Positions 35,521 to 44,404 of a DNA stretch of 64,000 nt are shown piece by piece. Location of the stretch: the NCBI GenBank assembly GCA_023417065.1, contig JAEZGH010000019.1, positions 74,898 through 138,897 on the forward strand. Reading direction: 5' to 3'. This DNA comes from Bacteroidota bacterium (GTDB taxonomy: Bacteria > Bacteroidota > Bacteroidia > Cytophagales > Cyclobacteriaceae). How positions within the stretch are numbered: position 1 is the stretch's first letter; the number at the start of each line of letters is the position of its first letter. The notes under the pieces were generated by a model. That model was given only the letters and a program-made list of their open reading frames with translations, did no database searches and was not told where the DNA came from. The position numbers and the translations under genes are program-made.

Positions 35521-35847
35521 TTATTTTTTCCTGGTTTTATATTTCTTCATTACGGATTCGAGTTTGTTAAACCTGTCATCCCACAGCTTCCTGAAGGGTT
35601 CAATGAAGTCGGCAATCTCTTTAATCTTTGTGGGATTCAGGTGGTAGTAAATCTCCCTTCCGTTGTGTTCCTGAGCCAGCAGCTCACATTCAGTAAGAAT
35701 CTGAAGGTGCCGTGATACTGTAGGGCGTGCGCTGCCAAAGTTCGCGGCAATGGCTCCTGCCGTCATCGACTGCGAGGCCACCAATAGAAGTATAGCTCTC
35801 CTGGTCGGGTCTGCGATGGCCTGAAATACGTCTCTCCTGAGATTCAT
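35521..35847 (-). CDS. ArsR family transcriptional repressor
   Basis: A 108-residue winged-helix protein. FQAIADPTRRAILLL, MTAGAIAANFGSARPTVSRHLQIL and the wing HNGREIYYHLN are typical of ArsR repressors. No metal-binding cysteine pair is present, so it is likely a ligand- or partner-controlled member of the group found upstream of AHSA1 genes. A dyad just upstream of the ATG and a consensus promoter suggest that it represses its own operon. Confidence 0.92.
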   Translation of the reverse strand: MNLRRDVFQAIADPTRRAILLLVASQSMTAGAIAANFGSARPTVSRHLQILTECELLAQEHNGREIYYHLNPTKIKEIADFIEPFRKLWDDRFNKLESVMKKYKTRKK

Positions 35848-35849
35848 TA

Positions 35850-35867
35850 TGTAGCTATTTGACTACA
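35850..35867. promoter_or_regulatory. probable ArsR operator (inverted repeat)
   Basis: TGTAG at 35850-35854 and CTACA at 35863-35867 form a dyad with an 8-nt centre. It starts 3 nt upstream of the arsR start codon and touches the -7 box, covering the expected transcription start, so binding would block transcription. Confidence 0.5.
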
Positions 35868-35896
35868 AATATATGTGAAGCCATCCAGCTACGCAA
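35866..35896 (-). promoter_or_regulatory. Bacteroidota-type promoter of the arsR operon
   Basis: On the minus strand TTG (35894-35896) is followed after exactly 20 nt by TATATTTG (35866-35873), a perfect TAnnTTTG -7 box. The start codon lies about 13 nt after the expected transcription start, so the leader is very short. Confidence 0.7.
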
Positions 35897-35969
35897 GTTG
35901 ATGTGTTCTTTTTTTGTCGTTCTCAGGAACTCTAATTGGAATGGTCAGTTGAATATCAATAAAAACGAA

Positions 35970-35994
35970 GAAGGCTGCTTTTCAGGCAGCCTTC
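35970..35994 (-). terminator. terminator of the TPR gene at 35998
   Basis: A perfect 9-bp stem (GAAGGCTGC at 35970-35978 with GCAGCCTTC at 35986-35994). On the minus strand it is followed by TTCGTTTTTA, directly after the stop codon of the TPR gene. Confidence 0.85.
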
Positions 35995-35997
35995 CGA

Positions 35998-36510
35998 TCA
36001 GAATGCAAACAATTTGGTCATTCGCTTTCTCCAGCAACGTTTAATGCCATCGGAAAATGCGGTGACTTCGTATGAGCTTACAGAGCTGAGCGTAGCATAT
36101 CTGTAAGCACGGATAGCCTTCCGCAACTCGCCTTTCATCTCATAAGCATTGCCAAGCACCTCATACAACCCTGCTTTGTTTGCTTCAGGTTTGGTCAACC
36201 CTTGCTCGGAGTAATGAATAGCCTCCTGATAACGCTGAGCACGCATACACAGGTTTGCCATGTGGATATACGGAGGTGCATACGATGCGTTGAAACGGAT
36301 CGCTGTTGTGAAGTGCAGTTCTGCCCGGCCTTCATCTCCTCCATAGTACAGATATGCCCATCCAAGGTGGCTGTGCAGCGGAGCGTATCCTGGTTCGTCA
36401 AACAGTAATGCATTTAATAAATGCAAACCGTTTTCGAACTCATCGTTCATGATCAGACGCTCTGCTTCCTTCAGATGTTTTTCGATCCATGTAGTCATTG
36501 TCGTATTCAT
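35998..36510 (-). CDS. cytoplasmic TPR protein
   Basis: A 170-residue protein made of about four tetratricopeptide repeats (for example LHSHLGWAYLYYGGDEGRAELH, YIHMANLCMRAQRYQEAIHYSE and YEVLGNAYEMKGELRKAIRAY). It has no signal peptide. The last 25 residues are basic and aromatic (RCWRKRMTKLFAF). Function unknown, presumably a protein-protein scaffold. Monocistronic and closed by a strong terminator. Confidence 0.82.
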   Translation of the reverse strand: MNTTMTTWIEKHLKEAERLIMNDEFENGLHLLNALLFDEPGYAPLHSHLGWAYLYYGGDEGRAELHFTTAIRFNASYAPPYIHMANLCMRAQRYQEAIHYSEQGLTKPEANKAGLYEVLGNAYEMKGELRKAIRAYRYATLSSVSSYEVTAFSDGIKRCWRKRMTKLFAF

Positions 36511-36675
36511 TAGCCAATACTCATCGTTTGCGCGGGAGATTGGTTTGTTAATATGTACTTGTTGTTTGGCAATTGCCCATCAGCGCAGACGGAAGTCCGT
36601 GGTATTCTATCGCAACGTGTATTAGTGGCGATGGTTAACACCTTTAATGGGTTTGCTGATATGTCCTGGCTGAAA

Positions 36676-36806
36676 TAAAAAAACCCGGACGGGCCGGGCT
36701 TTCAGATTATGAGATTATAATCAATGAAAGGTCCGCGGCAACGTTTCAAATGAGCCCACCCAGCGGTAGGCACAAAGGCTACTATGTTGGTTCATTAACT
36801 TAAACA
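36676..36806 (-). ncRNA. candidate structured small RNA, about 130 nt
   Basis: No protein gene is present, yet a consensus promoter and a strong terminator face each other about 130 nt apart on the minus strand. The predicted RNA folds: an outer 8-bp stem pairs UUAAUGAA (complement of 36791-36798) with UUCAUUGA (complement of 36721-36728) and can extend by two pairs; an inner hairpin GCCUACC-GCUG-GGUGGGC (complement of 36754-36771) has a 7-bp stem. The long closed stem with a bubble and terminal hairpin is loosely like 6S RNA, but I cannot assign it. Start and end are estimates. Confidence 0.55.
36677..36698 (-). terminator. terminator of the candidate small RNA
   Basis: On the minus strand CCCGG-CCCGT-CCGGG is followed by seven T residues (36677-36683). 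No protein gene on the minus strand reads into it, which is why a noncoding transcript is inferred. Confidence 0.75.
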
Positions 36807-36811
36807 TGCCG

Positions 36812-36842
36812 CAAATATAAAATGGGAGTGAGGTGTTTTCAA
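36812..36842 (-). promoter_or_regulatory. Bacteroidota-type promoter of the candidate small RNA
   Basis: On the minus strand TTG (36840-36842) and TATATTTG (36812-36819) are separated by 20 nt, the same spacing and -7 box as the arsR promoter. It points into the noncoding stretch and no protein frame follows. Confidence 0.65.
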
Positions 36843-37102
36843 AAAGAGGTGTTCGGAAAAAATATGGTAATCACATAATTTATAATGATTCCACTGACTC
36901 AGGGATTTTGTGTTTGGTGACAACGTGCATGCTTAAGATGACGTAGGTCTAACATTCGCTGTTGGAATAAACCGCATCAGGTAACCGGCAAACCGGAATG
37001 GAAGGTTCCATCCGGCGTCGTCGCTCCACGTCCGGCCATGAAAAGTAATTACGGGTATTGATCATAAGGATTTAAATCGTTAATTATGTAAACCTTTACC
37101 CT

Positions 37103-37642
37103 TTGAAAACCGCAATTTCGATATTCCTCGTGGCTTTGATCCTGTTCAATGTAATAGGATTCTATGGCCTTATCGTGGGATTGAGTTATAAGGCTAAACA
37201 TGAAATTACGCGCCGTCTCGACTCCGAGAAATACCACAGGGAAGAAACGATAACCCTCAAAGTACCCATGGCAATTCCATACTACTCCGGCAACGAGGAG
37301 TATGAAAGGGTAGAGGGCGAGATTGAACACGAAGGCGAGTTTTACCGCCTGGTGAAGCAAAGGATCGTCCACGACACGTTGTACATCGTATGTATCAAGG
37401 ACAACGTAAGCAAGAATATCAAACAAGCCCTCAGCGACTACGTCAAAACGTTTACCGACAAGCCAATTGACAAACCCCTCAAGGGCAAAAGCCAGATCAG
37501 CTTTGCGAAAGATTATTTGCCCACGACGTTTACCATATCTGACGGCACGTCCGGGTGGAAACGTTCCGTGAGCTGGCTTTCTGCCGATGTGTTCTATCAA
37601 AACCGGCCCAAGCCGGTATTCGGACCTCCCCCCAAAGGCTGA
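37103..37642 (+). CDS. membrane-anchored periplasmic protein of unknown function
   Basis: A 179-residue protein that starts with TTG (there is no in-frame ATG ahead of the hydrophobic segment). Residues 3-27 are one membrane segment or uncleaved signal; the rest is hydrophilic, with paired charges, a HDTLYIVCIKD strand and a Pro-rich end (RPKPVFGPPPKG). I do not recognise the family. It is 150 nt upstream of an outer-membrane barrel gene and is likely part of the same PAP2/TonB receptor operon. Confidence 0.68.
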   Translation: MKTAISIFLVALILFNVIGFYGLIVGLSYKAKHEITRRLDSEKYHREETITLKVPMAIPYYSGNEEYERVEGEIEHEGEFYRLVKQRIVHDTLYIVCIKDNVSKNIKQALSDYVKTFTDKPIDKPLKGKSQISFAKDYLPTTFTISDGTSGWKRSVSWLSADVFYQNRPKPVFGPPPKG

Positions 37643-37792
37643 TTACCATCACCATTTTCACTGCTGGCTAACCCGCAGCAGTTTTCCGTACCTGAATTGC
37701 AGGCACTCTTGTAATTGTTTTTTGAGAAACATTACCCACGGTTATTCCGTGCGGTGTGTTAATACCCAACCTTAACCTTATAACCAAACTAA

Positions 37793-38731
37793 ATGAAACT
37801 TCTTACCAGTTTTGCGCTGAGTATATGTATACTCCTGTGCAGTTTAATGTCCGCGTCGGCGCAAACGCCTTCCGATGCGATGATGATGAAAAAGGGCGAG
37901 GCCTGTATCGCCGTAATCTATGACCGCGGTACTTTTGACCAGTATTGGGAAGGTACTTATCTGAGGAGCAACGAGACGATCGCCACTGTTACCCGTGTTT
38001 CTGTCGGACCTATGATCGCCATCGGTATCCTCGATCAGCTGAACTTCTATGTCGGTGTTCCTTACGTAAAAACGGAATCGTCTGAGCCTAATGGTGGGCA
38101 GCTGCAGGGGGTAAAAGGCTTCCAGGATTTATCGGTGGCACTTAAGTACCGTGTGATAAATTCAGACGCAGGCAGTGGAAAATTGTCAGCATACATCGCC
38201 AGCGGGTTCGCATTCCCGATTACAAACTACCTGTCAGACTACCGTCCTTACAGTCTTGGCAATGGAACGCAGGAGTTAAGTCTCCGCGGGATCGTACAAT
38301 ACCGCCTGAACATGGGCCTTTATGTCCGCGCGATGGGTGGACACCTCTTCAGAGGACAAACCCAGGCTGAACGCGACTACTACTATAACAACGGTTCTTA
38401 CTACACGCGTTGGATGGATGTTCCCAGCGCCTGGGAATACAATGCCGTTGTTGGATTCTGGCTCTTCGACAATGCACTGAAAATTGAAGGCTCCTACTAC
38501 AAACTCGAGTCTACCAGCGGCGACGATATCCGTAAGTATAATGCCGCACAGCCAACTAACCGGGTAATATTCGATCAGGTTGGCGTTTCGGCGCAGTACT
38601 TCTCCAAACAAATTAAAGGAGTGGGATTGCTGGCCTATTACAATCAAATGCTCAACGGCAGAAACATCGGTAAAGTGTCTGCCTTTGGCGTTGGCGCTAC
38701 CTATCAGTTTTCATTCTTGTCAGGAAAATAA
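37793..38731 (+). CDS. outer-membrane beta-barrel protein, phenol MetA-like
   Basis: A 312-residue protein with a signal peptide ending in SASAQ. The mature part alternates short amphipathic strands with aromatic residues and turns (for example NFYVGVPYVKTES, LSAYIASGFAFPI, VGVSAQYFSKQIKGVGLLAYYNQ) and ends in a terminal-strand pattern YQFSFLSGK. This fits an outer-membrane barrel of the putative MetA-pathway type, often a porin-like or transporter protein. The PAP2 gene begins 11 nt downstream. Confidence 0.78.
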   Translation: MKLLTSFALSICILLCSLMSASAQTPSDAMMMKKGEACIAVIYDRGTFDQYWEGTYLRSNETIATVTRVSVGPMIAIGILDQLNFYVGVPYVKTESSEPNGGQLQGVKGFQDLSVALKYRVINSDAGSGKLSAYIASGFAFPITNYLSDYRPYSLGNGTQELSLRGIVQYRLNMGLYVRAMGGHLFRGQTQAERDYYYNNGSYYTRWMDVPSAWEYNAVVGFWLFDNALKIEGSYYKLESTSGDDIRKYNAAQPTNRVIFDQVGVSAQYFSKQIKGVGLLAYYNQMLNGRNIGKVSAFGVGATYQFSFLSGK

Positions 38732-38742
38732 AATCGATTCAG

Positions 38743-40290
38743 ATGAAAAAATTTATACTATCACTTATTGTTTGCAGCATCTGCGTGTCGTTTTTGATTT
38801 TGTCGTGCGACAATCACGAGATGCCGCGTTACGCGAGCTATTCTGCCTATGAGTATTCGCGACTTGATGAGGATGGCGGAAGCTGGACTCCCGTACTGCT
38901 TTCAAGCGGAAGCGAAATATCAGTCGATCCGCCTGCCGACGTGAACAGCGCCGAATACAAGGCAGAGTTAAATAAAGTTAAGGAGGCTCAGGCCAGCCTG
39001 ACGAAAAAGCAGAAGGATGCCGTGAAATACTGGACAAACAATCCGGTGGTACGCTGGAACGAAATTGCGCTGGAGCTTGCTGCGAAGTACAACCTCATTC
39101 CAGGGCCGAACGCCGATGGAACCTATACGTTGCCCAATCCTGCAACGCCTGAAGGGCCTTCGCCGTTTCCGTTTGCTCACCCTGCATACACGAGCCGCAT
39201 GCTGGCATATCTGAGCGTTGCGCAGTTTGATGCGTTGATTACTGTATGGAACTACAAGTTTGAATATAACCGTATGGGCCCGGCTCACTACGATAATGAA
39301 GTTGATGCCGCATACGGTCAGTCAGCCCTTCCGTCGTATCCATCAGATGGTGCTGCGATTGCCGTGGCATCCCGCGATATCCTCAAGGCGATGTTCCCCC
39401 TGGAAGTAGCCTATCTCGATGAACGCGCTGAAGAACACCTGGCGAGTCTGGTTTGGGCTGGCGCTAATGTGGAAAGCGATATTGAAGCTGGTAGGAAGAT
39501 CGCTGGCGAAGTGGTGCAGGTGGCAATGAACCGCGCCAGAACTGATAATATGGGTAAAGCACAGTGTCCTAAACCGGTGTCAGATTCAATCGCCGAGTCG
39601 GCATTCGCACGCTTTGGATGGAAATGGGAAAACATGGAGGTGCCGAAACGTCCTGTGGGCCTCGCGCCGCTTTATTGCAATGTGAAAATGTGGAGCGTGC
39701 CAAACGTGGAGGCTGTCCGTCCAGGGCCGCCGCCGGCAATCGGTTCTCCTGAATTCAATGAAAACGTTGCTGAGCTTAAGCGCTATCAGGAGAACATGAC
39801 CGAGGAGATGCGCAAGATTGCAAACTGGTGGTCCGACGGTCTTGGCTCTTATACGCCTCCAGGACACTGGAATAAGTTTGCAAAAGACTTTATCATCAAG
39901 TACAAGGAAAATCCTCTGCGCTCCGCACGCACCATGGCGTATATGAATATGGCTATCATGGACGCCGGTGTGAGCTGCTGGGATGCGAAGTATCATTATC
40001 ATTACCCGCGTCCAATTCAAACTATCCCAGGATTCAAGACAATCCTTGGTACACCAAACTTTCCTAGCTATACATCAGGGCATAGTACGTTTTCGGCAGC
40101 AGCAGCATCCATTCTTTCGCACGTATTCCCTGCTGAAAAGGCCCTGTGTGATAAATGGGCGGAAGAAGCCGCAGAGTCGCGAATCTATGCAGGTATACAC
40201 TACCGGTTTGATGCTGAAGTAGGAAATGAACAAGGCAAGGCAGTAGCTGCCTATACATTGGAAAAAATGGTTAATGATGGAGCTGAGTGA
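38743..40290 (+). CDS. vanadium-haloperoxidase-like PAP2 lipoprotein
   Basis: A 515-residue lipoprotein (signal ending in LILSC, Cys22). The complete PAP2/vanadium haloperoxidase triad is visible: Kx6RP as Lys416 in KYHYHYPRP, SGH with His447 in PSYTSGHSTFS, and SRx5HxxxD with His486 in SRIYAGIHYRFD. It may act as an acid phosphatase or, with vanadate, as a peroxidase; the sequence cannot decide. The anchor places it in the envelope. It overlaps the TonB receptor start by 17 nt, a sign of coupled translation. Confidence 0.9.
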   Translation: MKKFILSLIVCSICVSFLILSCDNHEMPRYASYSAYEYSRLDEDGGSWTPVLLSSGSEISVDPPADVNSAEYKAELNKVKEAQASLTKKQKDAVKYWTNNPVVRWNEIALELAAKYNLIPGPNADGTYTLPNPATPEGPSPFPFAHPAYTSRMLAYLSVAQFDALITVWNYKFEYNRMGPAHYDNEVDAAYGQSALPSYPSDGAAIAVASRDILKAMFPLEVAYLDERAEEHLASLVWAGANVESDIEAGRKIAGEVVQVAMNRARTDNMGKAQCPKPVSDSIAESAFARFGWKWENMEVPKRPVGLAPLYCNVKMWSVPNVEAVRPGPPPAIGSPEFNENVAELKRYQENMTEEMRKIANWWSDGLGSYTPPGHWNKFAKDFIIKYKENPLRSARTMAYMNMAIMDAGVSCWDAKYHYHYPRPIQTIPGFKTILGTPNFPSYTSGHSTFSAAAASILSHVFPAEKALCDKWAEEAAESRIYAGIHYRFDAEVGNEQGKAVAAYTLEKMVNDGAE

Positions 40291-42475
40291 TTGTAAACCC
40301 TTACTGAAGTTTGTTCTTTGTTTATTAACAGTCTGCAGTATCTGTCCAACTTATGCGCAAGTGCAGACCGACACCATCAAAACGACCGAGCTGCAGGAAA
40401 TCACCATACGCGGTACGAAGGTGCTCAATATTGAACGCCTTCCTGCCGTCGAGGGAACCCGGATTTGGGCCGGCAAAAAGAATGAAGTGATTTCATTCCG
40501 CTCTCTGGACGCTAACATTGCTGAAAAGAATGCGCGTCAGATCTTTGCTAAGGTGCCCGGCGTATTTGTCTACGATATGGACGGGACCGGCAATCAAATT
40601 AACATTTCTGCGCGCGGCCTGGACCCTCACCGGGGCTGGGAATTCAACATCCGCAGAAACGACGCCATCACTAACTCTGATATGTATGGCTATCCGGCAA
40701 GCCATTTCAGCATGCCTATGGAAGCCATTGAACGCATTCAACTGGTACGTGGTACGGGGTCACTCCAGTACGGTGCTCAATTCGGGGGTATGCTGAATTA
40801 CGTCAGCAAGATGGGAGACACCACACGCCGTTTCGGTTTCGAAAGTTTCAACAGCGTTGGTTCCTTTGGATTGCTCAGCACCTATAACGCTGTCGGCGGG
40901 CGGATCGGAAAAGTGGATTACTACGTCTACGGAAATAAACGCGTTGCTCAGGGCTACCGGAATTCAAGTGAGTCTGTTGCCGACGCTGAAGCGGCACGTA
41001 TTCGTTATCGTCCCAACAACGACCTCAGCATCGCTTTAGAGGTATCCCATTCGAAGTACATCCACCAGCTTGCAGGGGCCCTGAATGACGAGCAGTTCAA
41101 GCAGGATCCAAGACAGGCTACCCGCACGCGCAATTACTACAGCCCCGATATCTGGGTGCCGTCGCTCGAGGTAGAGTGGGCAATCAGCCAACATACCTCT
41201 CTTAAGTGGCTCACGTCTGCGGTACTTGGAACACGTGAAAGTGTAATGTTCGACAGACCCGCTGATGTCGTCGATGTTATCGATCCGGTAACGCTGGAGT
41301 ATGCACCGCGCCAGGTCGACATCGACGGATATAAGAGCTACACCAGCGAATTGCGTATCCGGCACAACTACAAGTTGTTCAATGGTATCAGCATGCTTGC
41401 CGGTGGGATTCAGGTGATGCGCAACGATCTGCACCGCCGGCAACAGGGCGTCGGAAGCACGGGCAGTGACTACGACCTGGAACTCGTTCAACCTGGATGG
41501 GGCAGGGACCTTAACTTCAAGACCAACAATATTGCGCTGTTTATGGAGAACAAGTTCGAAGTAAGCCATGCGTTGTCCGTCAGTCCGGGAATCCGGATTG
41601 AACGCGGAAAGTCAGATCTTACGGGAGAACTCAAGTATCCGTCAACGGAAATCCCGACGACTATCAGTCACGAATTTGTTCTGCTGGGTGTTAATGCTCA
41701 GTATACATTATCTCCCTATCAGAACATTTATGCCGGATGGGCGCAATCGTATCGCCCGGTAATCCTTAAGGATATTGTTCCGGCAAGCACGTTTGAAATT
41801 GTTGATGACGACCTTCGCGATGCCGATGGTTACAATCTGGAGATCGGTTATCGGGGTATGTCCGGCAAGTTGCGCTGGGACATCAGCGCTTTCCAGGTTA
41901 GGTATAATAACCGCCTGGGTATGCTGGTGGAAAATGACAACGAAGGCAACACCCTTTACCGCCGCACTAACATCGGAAACTCAGAGACGCGTGGACTGGA
42001 AGCCTTTATTGAATACTTCCTACCGTTTGAAAACCTGAATGTGTCTGTCTTCTCGTCTACCGCATGGCAGGACGCGCGTTATCGCGATGCATCGATCAGG
42101 GTGGGCGACCGGAACGAAGACATCTCCGGTAACAAAGTTGAAAGTGTTCCCGAGCTGATCTCGCGCAACGGTGTAAATGTCCGGTTCAGTTTCGGAAGTC
42201 TGTCTTTGTTATACAGTTACACCGGCGAAACATACGCCGATGCGCTCAACACAGAAACACCTCCGCCCAGTGGTGCGGTCGGGCTCGTGCCTTCGTATGC
42301 CCTCCTTGACCTCAACACGACCTGGAGATTGAGTCCTGCTTTGCAGCTTCGGGTGAACGTCAACAACCTCACAGATAAGCAATATTTTACGAAGCGTCCG
42401 CAGTTTTATCCGGGCCCCGGTATCTGGCCATCGGACGGACGATCCATTACGGTAACGTTTGGTATTTCGCTTTGA
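40274..42475 (+). CDS. TonB-dependent receptor, Fe(3+)-dicitrate FecA-like
   Basis: A 733-residue outer-membrane receptor with a signal peptide ending in TYAQ. TTELQEITIRGTKVLN is the TonB-box region; the plug (about 70-200) has INISARGLDPHRGWEFNIRR and ITNSDMYGYPASHFSMP, typical of FecA-like receptors of Bacteroidota. The barrel ends in the usual aromatic terminus (SITVTFGISL). It probably imports an iron chelate or related ligand. No FecI/FecR pair is adjacent. It overlaps the PAP2 gene. Confidence 0.9.
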   Translation: MMELSDCKPLLKFVLCLLTVCSICPTYAQVQTDTIKTTELQEITIRGTKVLNIERLPAVEGTRIWAGKKNEVISFRSLDANIAEKNARQIFAKVPGVFVYDMDGTGNQINISARGLDPHRGWEFNIRRNDAITNSDMYGYPASHFSMPMEAIERIQLVRGTGSLQYGAQFGGMLNYVSKMGDTTRRFGFESFNSVGSFGLLSTYNAVGGRIGKVDYYVYGNKRVAQGYRNSSESVADAEAARIRYRPNNDLSIALEVSHSKYIHQLAGALNDEQFKQDPRQATRTRNYYSPDIWVPSLEVEWAISQHTSLKWLTSAVLGTRESVMFDRPADVVDVIDPVTLEYAPRQVDIDGYKSYTSELRIRHNYKLFNGISMLAGGIQVMRNDLHRRQQGVGSTGSDYDLELVQPGWGRDLNFKTNNIALFMENKFEVSHALSVSPGIRIERGKSDLTGELKYPSTEIPTTISHEFVLLGVNAQYTLSPYQNIYAGWAQSYRPVILKDIVPASTFEIVDDDLRDADGYNLEIGYRGMSGKLRWDISAFQVRYNNRLGMLVENDNEGNTLYRRTNIGNSETRGLEAFIEYFLPFENLNVSVFSSTAWQDARYRDASIRVGDRNEDISGNKVESVPELISRNGVNVRFSFGSLSLLYSYTGETYADALNTETPPPSGAVGLVPSYALLDLNTTWRLSPALQLRVNVNNLTDKQYFTKRPQFYPGPGIWPSDGRSITVTFGISL

Positions 42476-42561
42476 CCTTGAGCGATGGGTCTGCAAGAAT
42501 GTTCCTTTTTCCTGCAGACCTCAAAAAGCAATCTGGTTGGATTTTATATCTTGAGGCGATC

Positions 42562-44160
42562 ATGAAAAAGTGTTCGCCTCTTTTTTTGTTTTTGTGTGTT
42601 TTTGTTTTGCACGCTTCCGGGCAGAATGGCGGGACTGACGAGTCAATGCGGAAACTCGACCGTACAATTTCGCAGCGCGAGTCGTTTGACAAAGCCAAAA
42701 GGGAGCGGATTGACGAACTGAAAAGGCAACTCCGGGGCACGTCACCTCAGGACGAGTTTGCCCTCACCACCCGAATCTTCGATGAGTATAAGTCGTTCAT
42801 CTACGACTCGGCCTTCCGGTATGCCATGCGCTTGCAGGGGCTTGCCAATAAGCTGAATGATCCCGCACGTATGTCAGTCGCGAAGATTAATCTTGGGTTC
42901 GTCCTCGTTTCAGCGGGCCTTTTCAATGAGTCGCTGGATACGCTTCACACATTGAAAGCCATCACTTTGCCGGACAGCCTGAAGGGGGACTTCTATTTCC
43001 TGATGGGAAGGACTTATTACGATCTGGCAGAGTTTAACCGGGATTCTTTTTACAATGAGCGCTATCGGAGTTGGGGAAACCGTTACCTTGATTCTGCACT
43101 GCAATTTCTTCCGCTGAATACACCTGAATATCTCGTGGTACTTGGACTGAAAGCCATGCACACCAACGACTATGCGGCGTCGGCGACTGCTTATGAAAAG
43201 TTGCTCATTGATTTTGATGTTTCGGGCCGGGAAGAGGCCGTGGCTACAAGTACGTTAAGCTTTATCTATGGATCGCTGGGCCGTTCCGCCGAGTCGCGGG
43301 AAATGCTTGTCAGGGCCGTGATTTCCGACATTGAGTCTTCAACCAAGGAGACCGTGGCGCTGCGGAATCTGGCCGAAGCCCTCTACCGCGAGGGCAATAT
43401 TGAAAAGGCCCACGAATACATCCGGATTGCGATGGACGATGCATCCTTCTACGGCGCCAACCATCGTGTCATCCAGGTAGCTTCTATTTTCCCGCTTATT
43501 GAAGGCCACCGGCACGCCGCTGTGGAGGCGCGCAACACACTCATTACGGTGTACGCGGTTGGGATCACCCTTTTTGCTTTGCTTCTGATTGGTTTTGGAT
43601 TCATCGTTTACAAGCAAAATCAGAAGCTTGAAACCGCCAAACAGGTGATTTCCGAATCTAACGCAAAGCTTATGGAAGCAAATCATCAGTTACTGGATTC
43701 CAACAAGATAAAGGAGGAATACATAACGTATTACTTTAACTCAACAGCTGACTACATTTCCAAGCTCGAGAACCTCAAGAAGACGATGGAGATGAAGCTG
43801 CGTACCCGTAGCATGGAGGATTTGCGGTTCACGGTCGACAGCATCAACATCAAACACGAAAGGGAAGAGCTCTTTGTTCATTTCGACAAATTCTTTCTCA
43901 GGCTCTTCCCGGACTTCGTCACCATATTCCAGTCACTTTTCCGGGAGGAGGACCGGATTCAGCTCAAGGAAGGTCAGCTTTTAAACACAGAGCTGCGCAT
44001 CTTTGCCCTGATCCGGCTCGGTATTCGCGACAATGAGAAGATTGCCCGTATCCTCGACTACTCGGTGACGACGATCTACACGTACAAGACAAGGATTCGC
44101 AATAAGTCGATAGCTCCGGCCGAATTTGACAAACGAATAATGGCAATTCCTACCATTTGA
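42562..44160 (+). CDS. DUF6377 membrane regulator with TPR repeats
   Basis: A 532-residue protein; the ATG at 42562 begins a signal peptide (MKKCSPLFLFLCVFVLHASGQ) and has a GAGG ribosome site, so the earlier TTG at 42472 is rejected. A periplasmic TPR-like part (about 30-310) is followed by one membrane helix (about 316-342), a coiled coil and the C-terminal DUF6377 region with LLNTELRIFALIRLGIRDNEKIA and SVTTIYTYKTRIRN, a helix-turn-helix-like end. Such proteins act as one-piece sensors that control nearby SusC/SusD loci; here it lies 245 nt before susC. Confidence 0.88.
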   Translation: MKKCSPLFLFLCVFVLHASGQNGGTDESMRKLDRTISQRESFDKAKRERIDELKRQLRGTSPQDEFALTTRIFDEYKSFIYDSAFRYAMRLQGLANKLNDPARMSVAKINLGFVLVSAGLFNESLDTLHTLKAITLPDSLKGDFYFLMGRTYYDLAEFNRDSFYNERYRSWGNRYLDSALQFLPLNTPEYLVVLGLKAMHTNDYAASATAYEKLLIDFDVSGREEAVATSTLSFIYGSLGRSAESREMLVRAVISDIESSTKETVALRNLAEALYREGNIEKAHEYIRIAMDDASFYGANHRVIQVASIFPLIEGHRHAAVEARNTLITVYAVGITLFALLLIGFGFIVYKQNQKLETAKQVISESNAKLMEANHQLLDSNKIKEEYITYYFNSTADYISKLENLKKTMEMKLRTRSMEDLRFTVDSINIKHEREELFVHFDKFFLRLFPDFVTIFQSLFREEDRIQLKEGQLLNTELRIFALIRLGIRDNEKIARILDYSVTTIYTYKTRIRNKSIAPAEFDKRIMAIPTI

Positions 44161-44404
44161 TGCCCCGCCGGCACCTCATTTCCCTTCGAATTCATATTGA
44201 TTTTTTCTTTGAGGATGCGAGTAGAAGAATCTGAATGTCAGTTTAATAACTGTAATGTGCGCCATCTTTTTCCTTGATTTTGCAGTGATTAATTGATGTC
44301 CGTTTTATCGACGAGTTTCTTTGCCATGTCCGCAAACGATTGTATTGAATGTCTACCTGCGGGACTTAAGCAATCGATCAAAAAGGAACTAACCAACTCA
44401 AACC

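Larger units (their letters stand above)
36511..37102. other. intergenic region, 592 nt, carrying a candidate small RNA
   Basis: Protein genes are absent. On the minus strand it contains a complete transcription unit: promoter at 36812-36842, a structured stretch and a terminator at 36677-36698. The rest (36511-36670 and 36850-37102) shows nothing I can name. Confidence 0.6.

Noticed and set aside
37049..37600. 183-codon minus-strand frame
   Set aside because: It is antisense to the gene at 37103-37642, which has a membrane anchor and operon context; the minus frame has no domain.
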